64,000 bases of DNA from an uncultured Bacilli bacterium (GCA_934167485.1 CAKPKL010000003.1:1-64000); one strand, 5' to 3'; shown: positions 53,093-62,133, counted from the first letter of the stretch. Notes: a model not told the origin generated them from the letters alone. Program-made: numbers and translations.

Positions 53093-54309
53093 CTTATTTT
53101 ATTTACTTCAATAAGTAAAAATAACATCGCTAAAAAGCACACACAACTAAGAACTAAAACTATAGATAGATATTTATCTTTTTCTTTCATTAATTTATCA
53201 ATCATATAAGTATTATATCTTTGTACTGAATTTTCTTCTACATCATACAAATAATAACCCTCATGACCTGTCATAGTATTAGTCGCATATATTAAATAAT
53301 AATCATCTAAATCTTCTACTTTATATGCGGTTACTTCTTCTCCATTTATTTTAATTTTTTTCTTAGTATAGGAACTTTTCTTATCTTCATGAATATATAA
53401 ATTCATTCTATTAAACTCATACTCTTTATATATACTGTATTTATCAGTTTTTGAATCATATGCATACAAACCTATATCCCCATCACTATTTTTTAATCCA
53501 ACTAAAGTTATCTTTGTAACTTCATTATATAAAGTAGGAATATCGAAATCTGATATCTTTACAGTATCTTCTTTATAACCATCTTTTGTACCAATCAATT
53601 CTCTTTTTTTGATGACTCTATACTTCTTACCATTTATTTCTACCTCAATAGGATCTTTTTCTTCCATATTAGCTGTAATCTTATATGTCTTTTCATTTCC
53701 ATTTTGAGCTATTACAACAATATTTATAGTATTAACGCCTTCACTTACTTGTACCTCTCCTGCACCTTTTATAGATGCACTATTATGTTCAGCTACTGCT
53801 TTAACATTAATTTTTTCAGTTCCAGGAATAAGCTCTATAGTATATTCCAATGTATCCTTATTAAAAGCTGTGTTTAATTCATATCCATCAACACTTAAGC
53901 TTTTTAAATTATTATTACTACTATATGTTTTATTTATTTCAATTGGTTTTGTTGTACTCTTTTTTATAACATTAATTGTAATAGAACGACTTCCAGTAAA
54001 TTCATTACCATCGCCATCTGAAACCTCTGTAGCATTTACAGTTATGGTAGCACTCCCTACTTGATTAGCTGTAAAATATAAATCGACTGATGAATTTTCT
54101 AACCATTTTGAATCACCACCAGCAAGTACATTACCATTTGATGACGTTATATCAAATCTACCAGTTAATCCACTTGCTTCAACTGTAACTTTAACACTAT
54201 TTCCTACATAAACAGTAGTATTTGCATTTATACTAAAAGCATCTACTTTATTTACTCCTATAAAAATAGTTAACAAAAGTAAAAATAATATATATTTTAT
54301 TTTTTTCAC
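53077..54309 (-). CDS. Membrane-anchored surface protein with cadherin-like domain
   Basis: 410 aa. Signal peptide MKKIKYILFLLLLTIFIGVNKVDA, then a beta-sandwich domain (about 25-115, VYVGNSVKVTVEASGLTGRF) that resembles bacterial Ig-like or cohesin-like folds. A cadherin-like beta-sandwich follows (about 135-215, LKSLSVDGYELNTAFNKDTL, EKTYKITANM), then an unassigned region and a C-terminal membrane helix (YLSIVLVLSCVCFLAMLFLL) with a basic stop. It lies 10 bp downstream of the dockerin-bearing glucosaminidase gene and is probably cotranscribed. A role as surface receptor for that enzyme is inference. Confidence 0.8.
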   Translation of the reverse strand: MKKIKYILFLLLLTIFIGVNKVDAFSINANTTVYVGNSVKVTVEASGLTGRFDITSSNGNVLAGGDSKWLENSSVDLYFTANQVGSATITVNATEVSDGDGNEFTGSRSITINVIKKSTTKPIEINKTYSSNNNLKSLSVDGYELNTAFNKDTLEYTIELIPGTEKINVKAVAEHNSASIKGAGEVQVSEGVNTINIVVIAQNGNEKTYKITANMEEKDPIEVEINGKKYRVIKKRELIGTKDGYKEDTVKISDFDIPTLYNEVTKITLVGLKNSDGDIGLYAYDSKTDKYSIYKEYEFNRMNLYIHEDKKSSYTKKKIKINGEEVTAYKVEDLDDYYLIYATNTMTGHEGYYLYDVEENSVQRYNTYMIDKLMKEKDKYLSIVLVLSCVCFLAMLFLLIEVNKIRKMKI

Positions 54310-54319
54310 AATTTACCTC

Positions 54320-56401
54320 CTATTGATTGATTGTTCCAGCACCCATAATCATATTTTTTATTTTTACATAATCTGTTGCTTTTACTTGACCATTATGATC
54401 AACATCAGCAGCTTCTAAATATGCACCTGACAATGTAATACTTCCCATTATTTTATTTTTAATTAAAACATAATCTGTTGCTTTTATCTTTCCATCGCCA
54501 TTTACATCACCATAAATAACTATTTCATACTCTTTAGTTTCTGAACCAATTGTAATAATTACTTTATCACCGGTTGCGACAACACCAGATTGTTTATCTT
54601 GATTTAATTTATTTCTCAAACTTACAACTGCATTTGAATTAGCATTTGTAATTCTTGTTCTAATAGCTGATATATCACTTCCTACATTAAATCCACTTAA
54701 ATATTTATCATTATTTTTAATACCAGCATTATTTAAAGTGGTTGTAACATCTATTGGATCATCTATCTTTGTACCTGTTAATATAAAGTTTATTTTATAA
54801 TATTTAATATCTCCATTTTGAGCTGTTACTTTAAGAGTTTTAGATGTGTTTTCATTTATATCAAATGTTCCTAATCCACTAATTGTTGCAGATCCATTTA
54901 CTGGTTTTGCTTCTATTTTAACCTTAGGAGTATTAATATCTACATAATAATTATATTCTTCAATATCACCATCAAAATCCGCAACTTTCTTATCATTAAT
55001 AACTATTTCACTTAAATAATTATTTGGCCATCCACTTCTTACACTTGCATCTGGAAGTGCGGTAGATGCAGGCATATCACGATATACAGGAATAAAGAAA
55101 ACATAACTTAAATCAAGTAATCCATTTTCATAATAAGCTCTATATGTAGAATGTCCCTCTGTTGATGGAGCTGATATATCTTGCATATATTGATGAGTGT
55201 AATTAGCATGATTTGGAGTCTTTCCGCTTCTTACTAAATAGTTATAAACTACATCAAACTTTTTAAAATACCCTGTATCTTGGCCATAAGATAGATAATT
55301 CTTTTTAATCCATTTTGCTCCACCTACTATAGCCCTATATTGAGTATTCCATGGCTTTAATACATCTTCTTCTGTACCTGCAGCAAAATCAAGTCCTCTA
55401 TACACAGGGTTTGATCCACTAGTAGCACCTATATTATAAAAGTTATACATACCATTATATTGTCCATTAATTGCAGTACCAGGAGTAGCTCCATTTGAAA
55501 CTTCTCCTTTAGATAAAGACGCTAAATATATAGGACATACACCACTTTGTTTACCAGCCTCTAAAAATGTATCAGTAAAACTTGCTAAATAATCTGAACC
55601 AAATATACTTTTAATACTTTCTTTCATTTTATCATCACTGGAACTTGTGTCATATGCCAAAGACTTAAATTGAAAAATATACATATCTCTTAGAAAATTT
55701 CTAGGATCCAAATAATAAGATATTGTTTGAGTGTTTATTCTATACCAAGGATCACTACCTGTTACATCATCAAAAGCAATATAATAATCATCCTTGTAAT
55801 TAAATGAACTAGGTCCTACTTCTAGATAAGCATAATTATTTGACATACTTCTTCTAAGTAAACTTCTAGAACCATACCACTCATTTTGTACCACTTCTTC
55901 AAAAGTTAATTCAGTATCTATAGCAACGAAATTCCAGTTAGGATGAGCACTTTTTAAGAAAGCTAAATTATCCCAATAACTCTCAGGAAAACCAGCATTT
56001 TTAAATTGATTTTTTAAATAATCATTAAGAAGTGAATCCTTCTTTAAATTAGCATTACAAAAATATCCTTCATAAGTCTTTCCTACACTATCGAAATAAA
56101 ATGTAGCCTTAACATAGTAATCACTACATAAATTAGTATCTTTGGTTGCTACCTGTTCTCCATTTTCTATTATAGTTACTACATCACCAGTATCAAGAGC
56201 ATACAATCCACTCGATACAGAATTTAAATTTTTATCTTTATAAAAACAAGATGAACCATTATAAACTTTTCCATTTATTGGGCATTTAGTATTAGCCGGA
56301 TTCATAACAGTTGCTTTATAATCAGCTTGTACATGATCTATAAATAAAAGAGATGATATAACAAAAGTAACAATAAATAAATATTTATATGCCATTTTCA
56401 T
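54320..56401 (-). CDS. Secreted glucosaminidase-like hydrolase with C-terminal dockerin repeats
   Basis: 693 aa. Signal peptide about 1-26. An SH3-like segment precedes the catalytic region (about 125-430), which has glucosaminidase-family features: FLKSAHPNWNFVAIDTELTF, YLDPRNFL, PIYLASLSKGEVSNG and GMYNFYNIGA (catalytic Glu expected in the LSKGEVS motif). Next is a cadherin-like domain (about 495-560). The last 65 residues hold two dockerin-type calcium motifs, GDVNGDGKIKATDYVLIKN and ADVDHNGQVKATDYVKIKN. It should cleave peptidoglycan glycans and dock to a cohesin-like partner. Start near 56401 with weak RBS. Confidence 0.83.
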   Translation of the reverse strand: MKMAYKYLFIVTFVISSLLFIDHVQADYKATVMNPANTKCPINGKVYNGSSCFYKDKNLNSVSSGLYALDTGDVVTIIENGEQVATKDTNLCSDYYVKATFYFDSVGKTYEGYFCNANLKKDSLLNDYLKNQFKNAGFPESYWDNLAFLKSAHPNWNFVAIDTELTFEEVVQNEWYGSRSLLRRSMSNNYAYLEVGPSSFNYKDDYYIAFDDVTGSDPWYRINTQTISYYLDPRNFLRDMYIFQFKSLAYDTSSSDDKMKESIKSIFGSDYLASFTDTFLEAGKQSGVCPIYLASLSKGEVSNGATPGTAINGQYNGMYNFYNIGATSGSNPVYRGLDFAAGTEEDVLKPWNTQYRAIVGGAKWIKKNYLSYGQDTGYFKKFDVVYNYLVRSGKTPNHANYTHQYMQDISAPSTEGHSTYRAYYENGLLDLSYVFFIPVYRDMPASTALPDASVRSGWPNNYLSEIVINDKKVADFDGDIEEYNYYVDINTPKVKIEAKPVNGSATISGLGTFDINENTSKTLKVTAQNGDIKYYKINFILTGTKIDDPIDVTTTLNNAGIKNNDKYLSGFNVGSDISAIRTRITNANSNAVVSLRNKLNQDKQSGVVATGDKVIITIGSETKEYEIVIYGDVNGDGKIKATDYVLIKNKIMGSITLSGAYLEAADVDHNGQVKATDYVKIKNMIMGAGTINQ

Positions 56402-56473
56402 TTATACCACCTACCTTCTATTCCATTATATCAAATTATATAAAAAATGTATAGTATAGGTACCTTATTTCCA

Positions 56474-57010
56474 TTATTTACATGTATATATTTTTACATT
56501 TTTACTACCATACTTTTTATTTTTTATAAGTTCCAATATATCATTATCTACAAGTTCACCTTCATACTCACATATAACAATACCATTTTTTGATAGTAAA
56601 TTATATCCTACAATTTTATTTAAACAATCATTTATAAGATTTAATTTATATGGAGGATCTAAAAATATAATATCAAATTTAATATTACTATTTTTAAATA
56701 ATTCTAATGCATTTTTATAATCCATTTTAAGTATATCAATATCATCTTTCATATTATTTGTATTAGTTTTTATTATATTTATTAATTCTATATTATTATC
56801 AATAAAATAACATTTAGAGGCTCCATTACTTATAGCTTCTATTCCAAGAGAACCACTACCAGCAAAAAGATCTAGAACAACACTATTTTTAATATGATTT
56901 TGAATCATACCAAATAATGATTCTTTTACTCTATCCATAGTAGGTCTTGTACCATCTATATTAAATCCTATTAAATTCTTACCTTTATATTTTCCACTTA
57001 TAACTCTCAT
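56474..57010 (-). CDS. rsmD: 16S rRNA (guanine966-N2)-methyltransferase
   Basis: 178 aa. SAM-binding Rossmann motif VLDLFAGSGSLGIEAISNGA-type segment near residue 43-62 and catalytic FLDPPY near 117. N-terminal RVISGKYKGKNL is typical. In Bacillus the orthologue (ylbH) follows ylbD-ylbE-ylbF-ylbG; here ylbD and ylbE directly precede it on the same strand, supporting the assignment. Confidence 0.93.
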   Translation of the reverse strand: MRVISGKYKGKNLIGFNIDGTRPTMDRVKESLFGMIQNHIKNSVVLDLFAGSGSLGIEAISNGASKCYFIDNNIELINIIKTNTNNMKDDIDILKMDYKNALELFKNSNIKFDIIFLDPPYKLNLINDCLNKIVGYNLLSKNGIVICEYEGELVDNDILELIKNKKYGSKNVKIYTCK

Positions 57011-57044
57011 GATATCACCAATATAATTCTATCACATTTTAAAT

Positions 57045-57266
57045 TTATTTTAAAGAAGAAATAATCGCACTCACCATCTCAAATGTAGATAATGCTTTAT
57101 TAAGTCTATCACTAGGTCTTAATTTATAATTAGTTTTTAATTCCTCTACAAAACTAGAAAACATATCTGGATCCCTATTAAGAACTTTATACCAATATGA
57201 ATTTTCATGTAAGTATTTTAAGTACATAGGATTACTTTTTAATTTAAATTGTAAATCTAAAGTCAT
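57045..57266 (-). CDS. ylbE: YlbE-like protein
   Basis: 73 aa. Matches the small YlbE family: KLKSNPMYLKYLHENSYWYK at the N-terminus and LRPSDRLNKALSTFEMV near the C-terminus. Function unknown even in B. subtilis. Its start overlaps the end of ylbD by one base (57266), indicating coupling. Synteny ylbD-ylbE-rsmD is a Bacilli marker. Confidence 0.82.
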   Translation of the reverse strand: MTLDLQFKLKSNPMYLKYLHENSYWYKVLNRDPDMFSSFVEELKTNYKLRPSDRLNKALSTFEMVSAIISSLK

Positions 57267-57649
57267 TAATCCTCAAAATGTTTATAAAGAGGTCTTGGTT
57301 TATATTTAGGTTTAGAATCAGTACTACTACCATCCTTCTTAGAAAAATCTTGTACTACTCCTAGTACCCTTTGTACATTGCCAATTCCCTCCTGTATTCC
57401 ATCTAAATCAACATTCTTAAACCAATTAACAACTTCACTTAAAGTAAGACCTGTAACACCCGTCTTTACTGCATTATTCGTAGTTGTTTTTGTTTCTTCT
57501 TTTTTTAAATATTCATCCCATATTTCATTAGATTCTCCATACAAATCATACATTTCATAAAATTTTTGCCATGTCATAGTATTATTTTTTACATAAGTTA
57601 TAAGTTTTGGATTCTTTCTTACAAATTCTTTAAATTCCTCTTTCTTCAT
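57266..57649 (-). CDS. ylbD: YlbD-like protein
   Basis: 127 aa. EFKEFVRKNPKLITYVKNN at the N-terminus, then MTWQKFYEMYDLYGESNEIW, both typical of the YlbD (spore-coat-annotated) family. The C-terminal half has a disordered Lys/Ser-rich region. Sporulation genes are not otherwise seen, so a coat role is doubtful. Located next to ylbE and rsmD as in Bacillus. Confidence 0.82.
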   Translation of the reverse strand: MKKEEFKEFVRKNPKLITYVKNNTMTWQKFYEMYDLYGESNEIWDEYLKKEETKTTTNNAVKTGVTGLTLSEVVNWFKNVDLDGIQEGIGNVQRVLGVVQDFSKKDGSSTDSKPKYKPRPLYKHFED

Positions 57650-57708
57650 ATAACCACCTATTAAAGTTTATGAAATTTATATTTAATTATTAACAAAAAA
57701 AAGTGTTA

Positions 57709-58980
57709 TTAATTACCTATACAATATGGGTATTTAACACCTTTTATAACTACTTTTTTAATAACATTTAAATCATCTATAGTGCCTTTTGCTTTTACTA
57801 ATAAATAATTACCAGTATGACCTATTATATAACCTTCTTTATAAACCTCAGGTAAAAACTCTACTTCTTTTCCTATAAATTTATTAAAATATTCTTCTTC
57901 TAATTTTTTACTTAATATAAGTAATCTCTTTACCCTTTCTTTCTTAATAGAATTATCTATATGATTTGGCATATCCTCCGCTTTAGTTCCCTTTCTAAGT
58001 GAAAAAGGAAAAACATGTACTTTTGAAAATCCTATTTTTTTTATCGTATTTAATGTTTCTAAAAAATCCTCTTCTTCCTCACCAGGAAACCCTACAATTA
58101 CATCAGTTGTAATAGATATATTAGGTCTAATACTTCTTATTTCTTTTATTTTATTTATAAAATATTCTTTATCATACTTTCTATTCATTAACTTCAATAT
58201 CTTATCGCAACCACTTTGAATTGGAATATGCATGTGATCTACAAGAATTTTGCTTTTAGATAAAGTATCCATAAAATCATCATCTAACTCCGTTATCTCT
58301 ATACTAGAAATTCTAAGTCTTTTAAGTCCTTTAATATTTTCTATTTCCCTTAATAATTTAGAAAAAGTATAATTATTTAAATCACTACCATAATGTCCAG
58401 TATGTATACCAGTAAGAACAATCTCTTTATGACCATCATTTACTAAATTAGTTATTTCACTAATAACTACCTTAGGATCTTTACTACGAACTTTACCCCT
58501 TGAATATGGAATAATACAATAACTACAATAGTTCTCACAACCATCTTCTATCTTTACATATGCTCTAGTTTTATTAAAATTATTTAAGCACATATCTTCA
58601 AATCCTTTTTCCATAATATTCTCTACATCAATAATTGGTTTTCTATTCTTCTTATATTTTTCTATATAATCTACTATCTTACTTTTACCACTATTACCAA
58701 GTACTATTGATACATTTAAACTCTCTAATAATTTATAATTTACCTGAGTCATACATCCTACAGCTATTACAATACTATTTTTATTGTTATTTATAACATG
58801 TCTTATAGTCTTCAATGATTTATTATCACTTGTATTAGTTACTGTACAAGTATTTATAATATAAATATCTGAATCATTTTCATTACCCTCTATATATCCA
58901 TGATTTAATAACTTATCTCGCATTACATTAGATTCATAACTATTTACTTTACAACCCAATGTATAAATATAAAACTTCAT
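57709..58980 (-). CDS. mtaB: tRNA t6A37 methylthiotransferase
   Basis: 423 aa. Radical-SAM enzyme that converts t6A37 to ms2t6A37 in ANN-decoding tRNAs. N-terminal MTTase domain with conserved Cys in YTLGCKVNSYES, NTCTVTN and VGCMTQVN; radical-SAM CxxxCxxC in CENYCSYCIIPYSRG near 150; C-terminal TRAM-like region (about 365-423). The N-terminal TLGCKVNxYE motif distinguishes MtaB from MiaB and RimO. Short intergenic gap to the prepilin-like gene. Confidence 0.93.
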   Translation of the reverse strand: MKFYIYTLGCKVNSYESNVMRDKLLNHGYIEGNENDSDIYIINTCTVTNTSDNKSLKTIRHVINNNKNSIVIAVGCMTQVNYKLLESLNVSIVLGNSGKSKIVDYIEKYKKNRKPIIDVENIMEKGFEDMCLNNFNKTRAYVKIEDGCENYCSYCIIPYSRGKVRSKDPKVVISEITNLVNDGHKEIVLTGIHTGHYGSDLNNYTFSKLLREIENIKGLKRLRISSIEITELDDDFMDTLSKSKILVDHMHIPIQSGCDKILKLMNRKYDKEYFINKIKEIRSIRPNISITTDVIVGFPGEEEEDFLETLNTIKKIGFSKVHVFPFSLRKGTKAEDMPNHIDNSIKKERVKRLLILSKKLEEEYFNKFIGKEVEFLPEVYKEGYIIGHTGNYLLVKAKGTIDDLNVIKKVVIKGVKYPYCIGN

Positions 58981-59034
58981 AACATCACCTACTCAATTAT
59001 ACAATAAAAAAGATATTATTTAAATATCTTTCAA

Positions 59035-60495
59035 TCATTTTAAATAATTAATAGTGGCACTAGTAAATGGAGTATTACTGTCACCTACAGTTATTTTATC
59101 AAATTCTTCTTTAGTACCATTATAGTTCACTGTTGTAAGTCCTGTATTTTTAAACGCTTTAGCATCTATCGCTTTGACATTTGTAGAAAGAGTTATTTCT
59201 TTTAGTGTTGAAACTGCTATAAATAGGCTATATGGTATACGTTCTACTTCTTTACCCACTATTACAGAACTTAATCCAGTCCCTTTAAATACTGATCTTG
59301 AAGATGTTCCTTCTTGTGTTACCTTCCATCCAGGTTCACAATTTTTAGCATTATAATATACTTTTTTTAATTTGTCACATTTCCAGAAAACATTCCATCC
59401 CATTGATTTAATATTCTCTGGGATTACTATTTCTTCAAAATTTAATGTTCCAAAATAATTATAAAATAAATAATGTGGTAGACTTTCTACGTTTTCCCCT
59501 ATTACAACTTTCTCTATTGGATTCTTCCAAAATATTGAATATACAATACCTTTTTCTGTATCTCGATAACTAGAAGAATCAACAGATATTGCATTATAGT
59601 ATAATTCTTTTAATTTAAAATTACATCCTACAGCAGATCTTCCTAAATATATAACATTCTCTGGTATTGTTACACTTCTAAGTCCTCCATAACTTATTGA
59701 TAAATTTCCCATATAAGTAAGTGTTTGAGGTAATATTACTCTTTCTAATGCATACAATCCTTCAAATGCACAGTTATCTATTTTCTCTATTCCACTAGAA
59801 ATTATTATCGTTTTTATCGTTTCATTGAAATTTATAAGATCACTTGCATCTTCAAGTGTATCAAACGTACCTAAAACAGTATAAACCTTATGTTCTTCAC
59901 TTATCTTACTTGTATCTACATTTGGTACTCCTACTGCATATACCTCATAATCATTTACTTTTCCTGGTACCATAAGCACCGTATCATTACCTGTATACTC
60001 TATTAACTGTATTTTGCCTGTTTCTAATACTATATATTTCCAATCTCCTACTTTGTATACTGTTGTTCCATTTTCTTCTATTGTTTCTTCTGTACCTGTT
60101 ATACTGTACTCTATATCCTCATTTTCTTTTAATTTATATTTTTTATTATTTGCATATATATACTTTACTCCATCTAATGTAAGTTTATATGATTCCACTC
60201 CATTATCTCCAAATACTATAAAATCATCATATCCTGTTGGTGTTTTTCCTTTTATACCTATTCCTATTTCTTTTAACTCATCTAGTGAATAACTATTGTT
60301 TGCAACATCACCATTCATTTCTTTTTTTGATATTGTTAATTCAGCTGCTCTTACATAATTATTTATACTTTGTTCATTACTTGAATTTTTACTATCCTTT
60401 ATTATATCTAATACTATTGGAGTAGCTATAAGTGCGATTATTGCGAGTATTACAATTACCGCTAAAAGCTCTATTAATGTAAATCCTTTTTTCAT
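59035..60495 (-). CDS. Prepilin-like protein with LRR_5/BspA-type repeats, behind a poly-G leader
   Basis: About 486 aa from the ATG at 60495 (MKKGFTLIELLAVIVILAI), chosen because AGAGGA lies 5 nt upstream; an in-frame ATG at 60516 is also possible. After a linker (30-190) come LRR_5-type repeats (about 215-480; FEGLYALERVILPQTLTYMG, CDKLKKVYYNAKN), different from the DUF285 type at 3407. Upstream, the poly-G leader ATG at 60578 would fuse in frame to this gene if the run had 9 or 12 instead of 11 Gs, adding MNKNNTWGGG plus about 18 residues. As sequenced the inner start should still be used. Confidence 0.85.
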   Translation of the reverse strand: MKKGFTLIELLAVIVILAIIALIATPIVLDIIKDSKNSSNEQSINNYVRAAELTISKKEMNGDVANNSYSLDELKEIGIGIKGKTPTGYDDFIVFGDNGVESYKLTLDGVKYIYANNKKYKLKENEDIEYSITGTEETIEENGTTVYKVGDWKYIVLETGKIQLIEYTGNDTVLMVPGKVNDYEVYAVGVPNVDTSKISEEHKVYTVLGTFDTLEDASDLINFNETIKTIIISSGIEKIDNCAFEGLYALERVILPQTLTYMGNLSISYGGLRSVTIPENVIYLGRSAVGCNFKLKELYYNAISVDSSSYRDTEKGIVYSIFWKNPIEKVVIGENVESLPHYLFYNYFGTLNFEEIVIPENIKSMGWNVFWKCDKLKKVYYNAKNCEPGWKVTQEGTSSRSVFKGTGLSSVIVGKEVERIPYSLFIAVSTLKEITLSTNVKAIDAKAFKNTGLTTVNYNGTKEEFDKITVGDSNTPFTSATINYLK

Positions 60496-60530
60496 ATTTT
60501 TCCTCTTTCTATTCATACTTCCGAGTAAGG

Positions 60531-60578
60531 TTATTGTATAACTAGATACCCCCCCCCCCAGGTGTTATTTTTATTCAT
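60531..60578 (-). CDS. Poly-G leader peptide frame (15 codons as sequenced)
   Basis: Reads MNKNNTWGGGYLVIQ then stop. TGG plus the run of 11 Gs (60549-60559) encodes the WGGG. The ATG is placed behind the family leader TAAGAAAGTAGG, where other members start their prepilin. The sequence after the run (TATCTAGTTATAC) matches that at 36870. Translation is not proven. Confidence 0.5.
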   Translation of the reverse strand: MNKNNTWGGGYLVIQ

Positions 60579-60612
60579 ATTTTTTACCTACTTTCTTATA
60601 CTAACTATCCTA

Positions 60613-60644
60613 ATTATATAAAAAGATTGAACTATTGTCAATCT
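60613..60644 (-). promoter_or_regulatory. SEDS gene terminator with embedded promoter of poly-G leader/prepilin gene
   Basis: Stem AGATTGA (60624-60630) with TCAATCT (60638-60644), T run. The -35 TTGACA (60636-60641) lies in the 5' arm and loop; the -10 TATAAT (60613-60618) follows at 17 bp. Confidence 0.8.
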
Positions 60645-60653
60645 AAAAAAATA

Positions 60654-61820
60654 TTACCTAACCTTAATTTTTTCATTTTTTGTCTCTATATGAATTCTTT
60701 GAATAATTCCCAATGATGCGATTAAAGATAGTGTAAAACTTCCACCATAAGATAAAAATGGTAATGGTACTCCAGTTAGAGGAATAATCCCAAAAAGTCC
60801 ACCTAAATTTATAAAAATATGTAAGAATATGTAAGTAGCAACCCCTATACATATATATTTATTACTTATCTTTTTTGTTTTCATAGATAATTTTAATATT
60901 CTATATAATATTATTATGTATGCGATAAATATTAAACTACATATTAGTACTCCATTTTCTTCTGCGATGATTGCAAAAACCATATCAGTATGAGGTTCAG
61001 GTATATATGAATATTTTTGTGTACTTTTACCAAGCCCAACACCAGTAAGACCCCCATTATTTATAGCTATATATGCATTACATACCTGATATCCAGTTGA
61101 TTCATATTTCGAACATGGATTAAAAAAATCAAATCTAGAAAGTTGAGCTTTTGATAAAACATATCCTGCAAAATTCAACATGGACAAAAGTCCTATTACA
61201 CCTATAACTCCAACTATTAAGGTTGATTTAAATTTTTCCCCACTAGATATAGGACTTGAAAAGAATAAAACTACAAATATACCTAAAAGTATAATAGCTG
61301 TTCCTAAATCCTTTTGTAAAAAAACTATCACTGGAAAAATAACACCAAAACCAATTATTTTCCAAATTATCATATCATGTTTTTCTTTCATATCAGATAA
61401 TTTTTTTGAATATTTTTCAAACAATAAGCTTAGTGTAAGTATTATTGTAGGTTTAGCAAATTCACTAGGTTGGACTTTCATAAATTTTAAATCAATCCAG
61501 TTTTGAGCACCTCTAGTGGAAACACCTTTTAATACTAAATACAAATTCATACTTAGTACTACTACATATACAATAAGCATCCAATATTTATAATCTTTTG
61601 TTTCTACTTTAAATATTAATATTAAAAAAGCAATTAAACTTATAAATAATATTACTGAATGTTTAAAAAAATAATAAAATAAATTAGCATCCCTATTAAC
61701 TACAGCTTCTCTGCTAGATGCAGTAACTATATTTAAAGTACCGAATATAATTAATATAAGTGTTGTAAATAATAATATTTTATCCATATCAGCAAAAGTT
61801 TTCTTTATTTTTTTAAACAT
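60654..61820 (-). CDS. SEDS-family peptidoglycan polymerase (FtsW/RodA/SpoVE)
   Basis: 388 aa with about ten membrane helices. Family motifs: RGAQNWIDL and VQPSEFAKPTIIL near 125-150 with the catalytic-region residues, LQKDLGTAIILLG near 185, and the C-terminal IGVATYIFLHIFINLGG plus IPLTGVPLPFLSYGGSF near 330-365. Polymerises glycan strands from lipid II with a partner class B PBP (not in the window). FtsW and RodA cannot be separated reliably from sequence alone. The RBS is AGGTGAG. Confidence 0.92.
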   Translation of the reverse strand: MFKKIKKTFADMDKILLFTTLILIIFGTLNIVTASSREAVVNRDANLFYYFFKHSVILFISLIAFLILIFKVETKDYKYWMLIVYVVVLSMNLYLVLKGVSTRGAQNWIDLKFMKVQPSEFAKPTIILTLSLLFEKYSKKLSDMKEKHDMIIWKIIGFGVIFPVIVFLQKDLGTAIILLGIFVVLFFSSPISSGEKFKSTLIVGVIGVIGLLSMLNFAGYVLSKAQLSRFDFFNPCSKYESTGYQVCNAYIAINNGGLTGVGLGKSTQKYSYIPEPHTDMVFAIIAEENGVLICSLIFIAYIIILYRILKLSMKTKKISNKYICIGVATYIFLHIFINLGGLFGIIPLTGVPLPFLSYGGSFTLSLIASLGIIQRIHIETKNEKIKVR

Positions 61821-61948
61821 ATTATTTACTCACCTACCTTATATATTAATTTTAACATATATTATAAAATTTAACAATAACTAGGTATTTTTAATTATCA
61901 AGATGAATGTAAAATAATATGATATATTGACTAGATTGGAGGGTTATT

Positions 61949-62116
61949 ATGTATTACTATGGTGGATATCAAGGATACGGTGGATATCCTTATGGTGGAT
62001 GTGGAAATACCTGTGGCGGAGGTTACGGTACAGGATATGGAGCAGCTATCATATTAGTTTTATTTATTCTTTTAGTTATTGTAATTGGTGCTCGTGCTTT
62101 TGATGGCAATAGATAA
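61949..62116 (+). CDS. Small Gly/Tyr-rich membrane protein, 55 aa (YjcZ-like)
   Basis: Starts MYYYGGYQGYGGYPYGGCG, a Gly/Tyr/Cys-rich segment of about 30 residues, then one membrane helix (AAIILVLFILLVIVIGA) and a short basic tail. This layout resembles the YjcZ family of tiny Bacilli membrane proteins. A strong RBS (GGAGGG, 61938-61943) and a terminator (62134-62160) frame it, and a promoter candidate (TTATCA, 17 bp, TATGAT) lies upstream. Function unknown. Confidence 0.8.
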   Translation: MYYYGGYQGYGGYPYGGCGNTCGGGYGTGYGAAIILVLFILLVIVIGARAFDGNR

Positions 62117-62133
62117 ATCTTCTAAATAATTAA

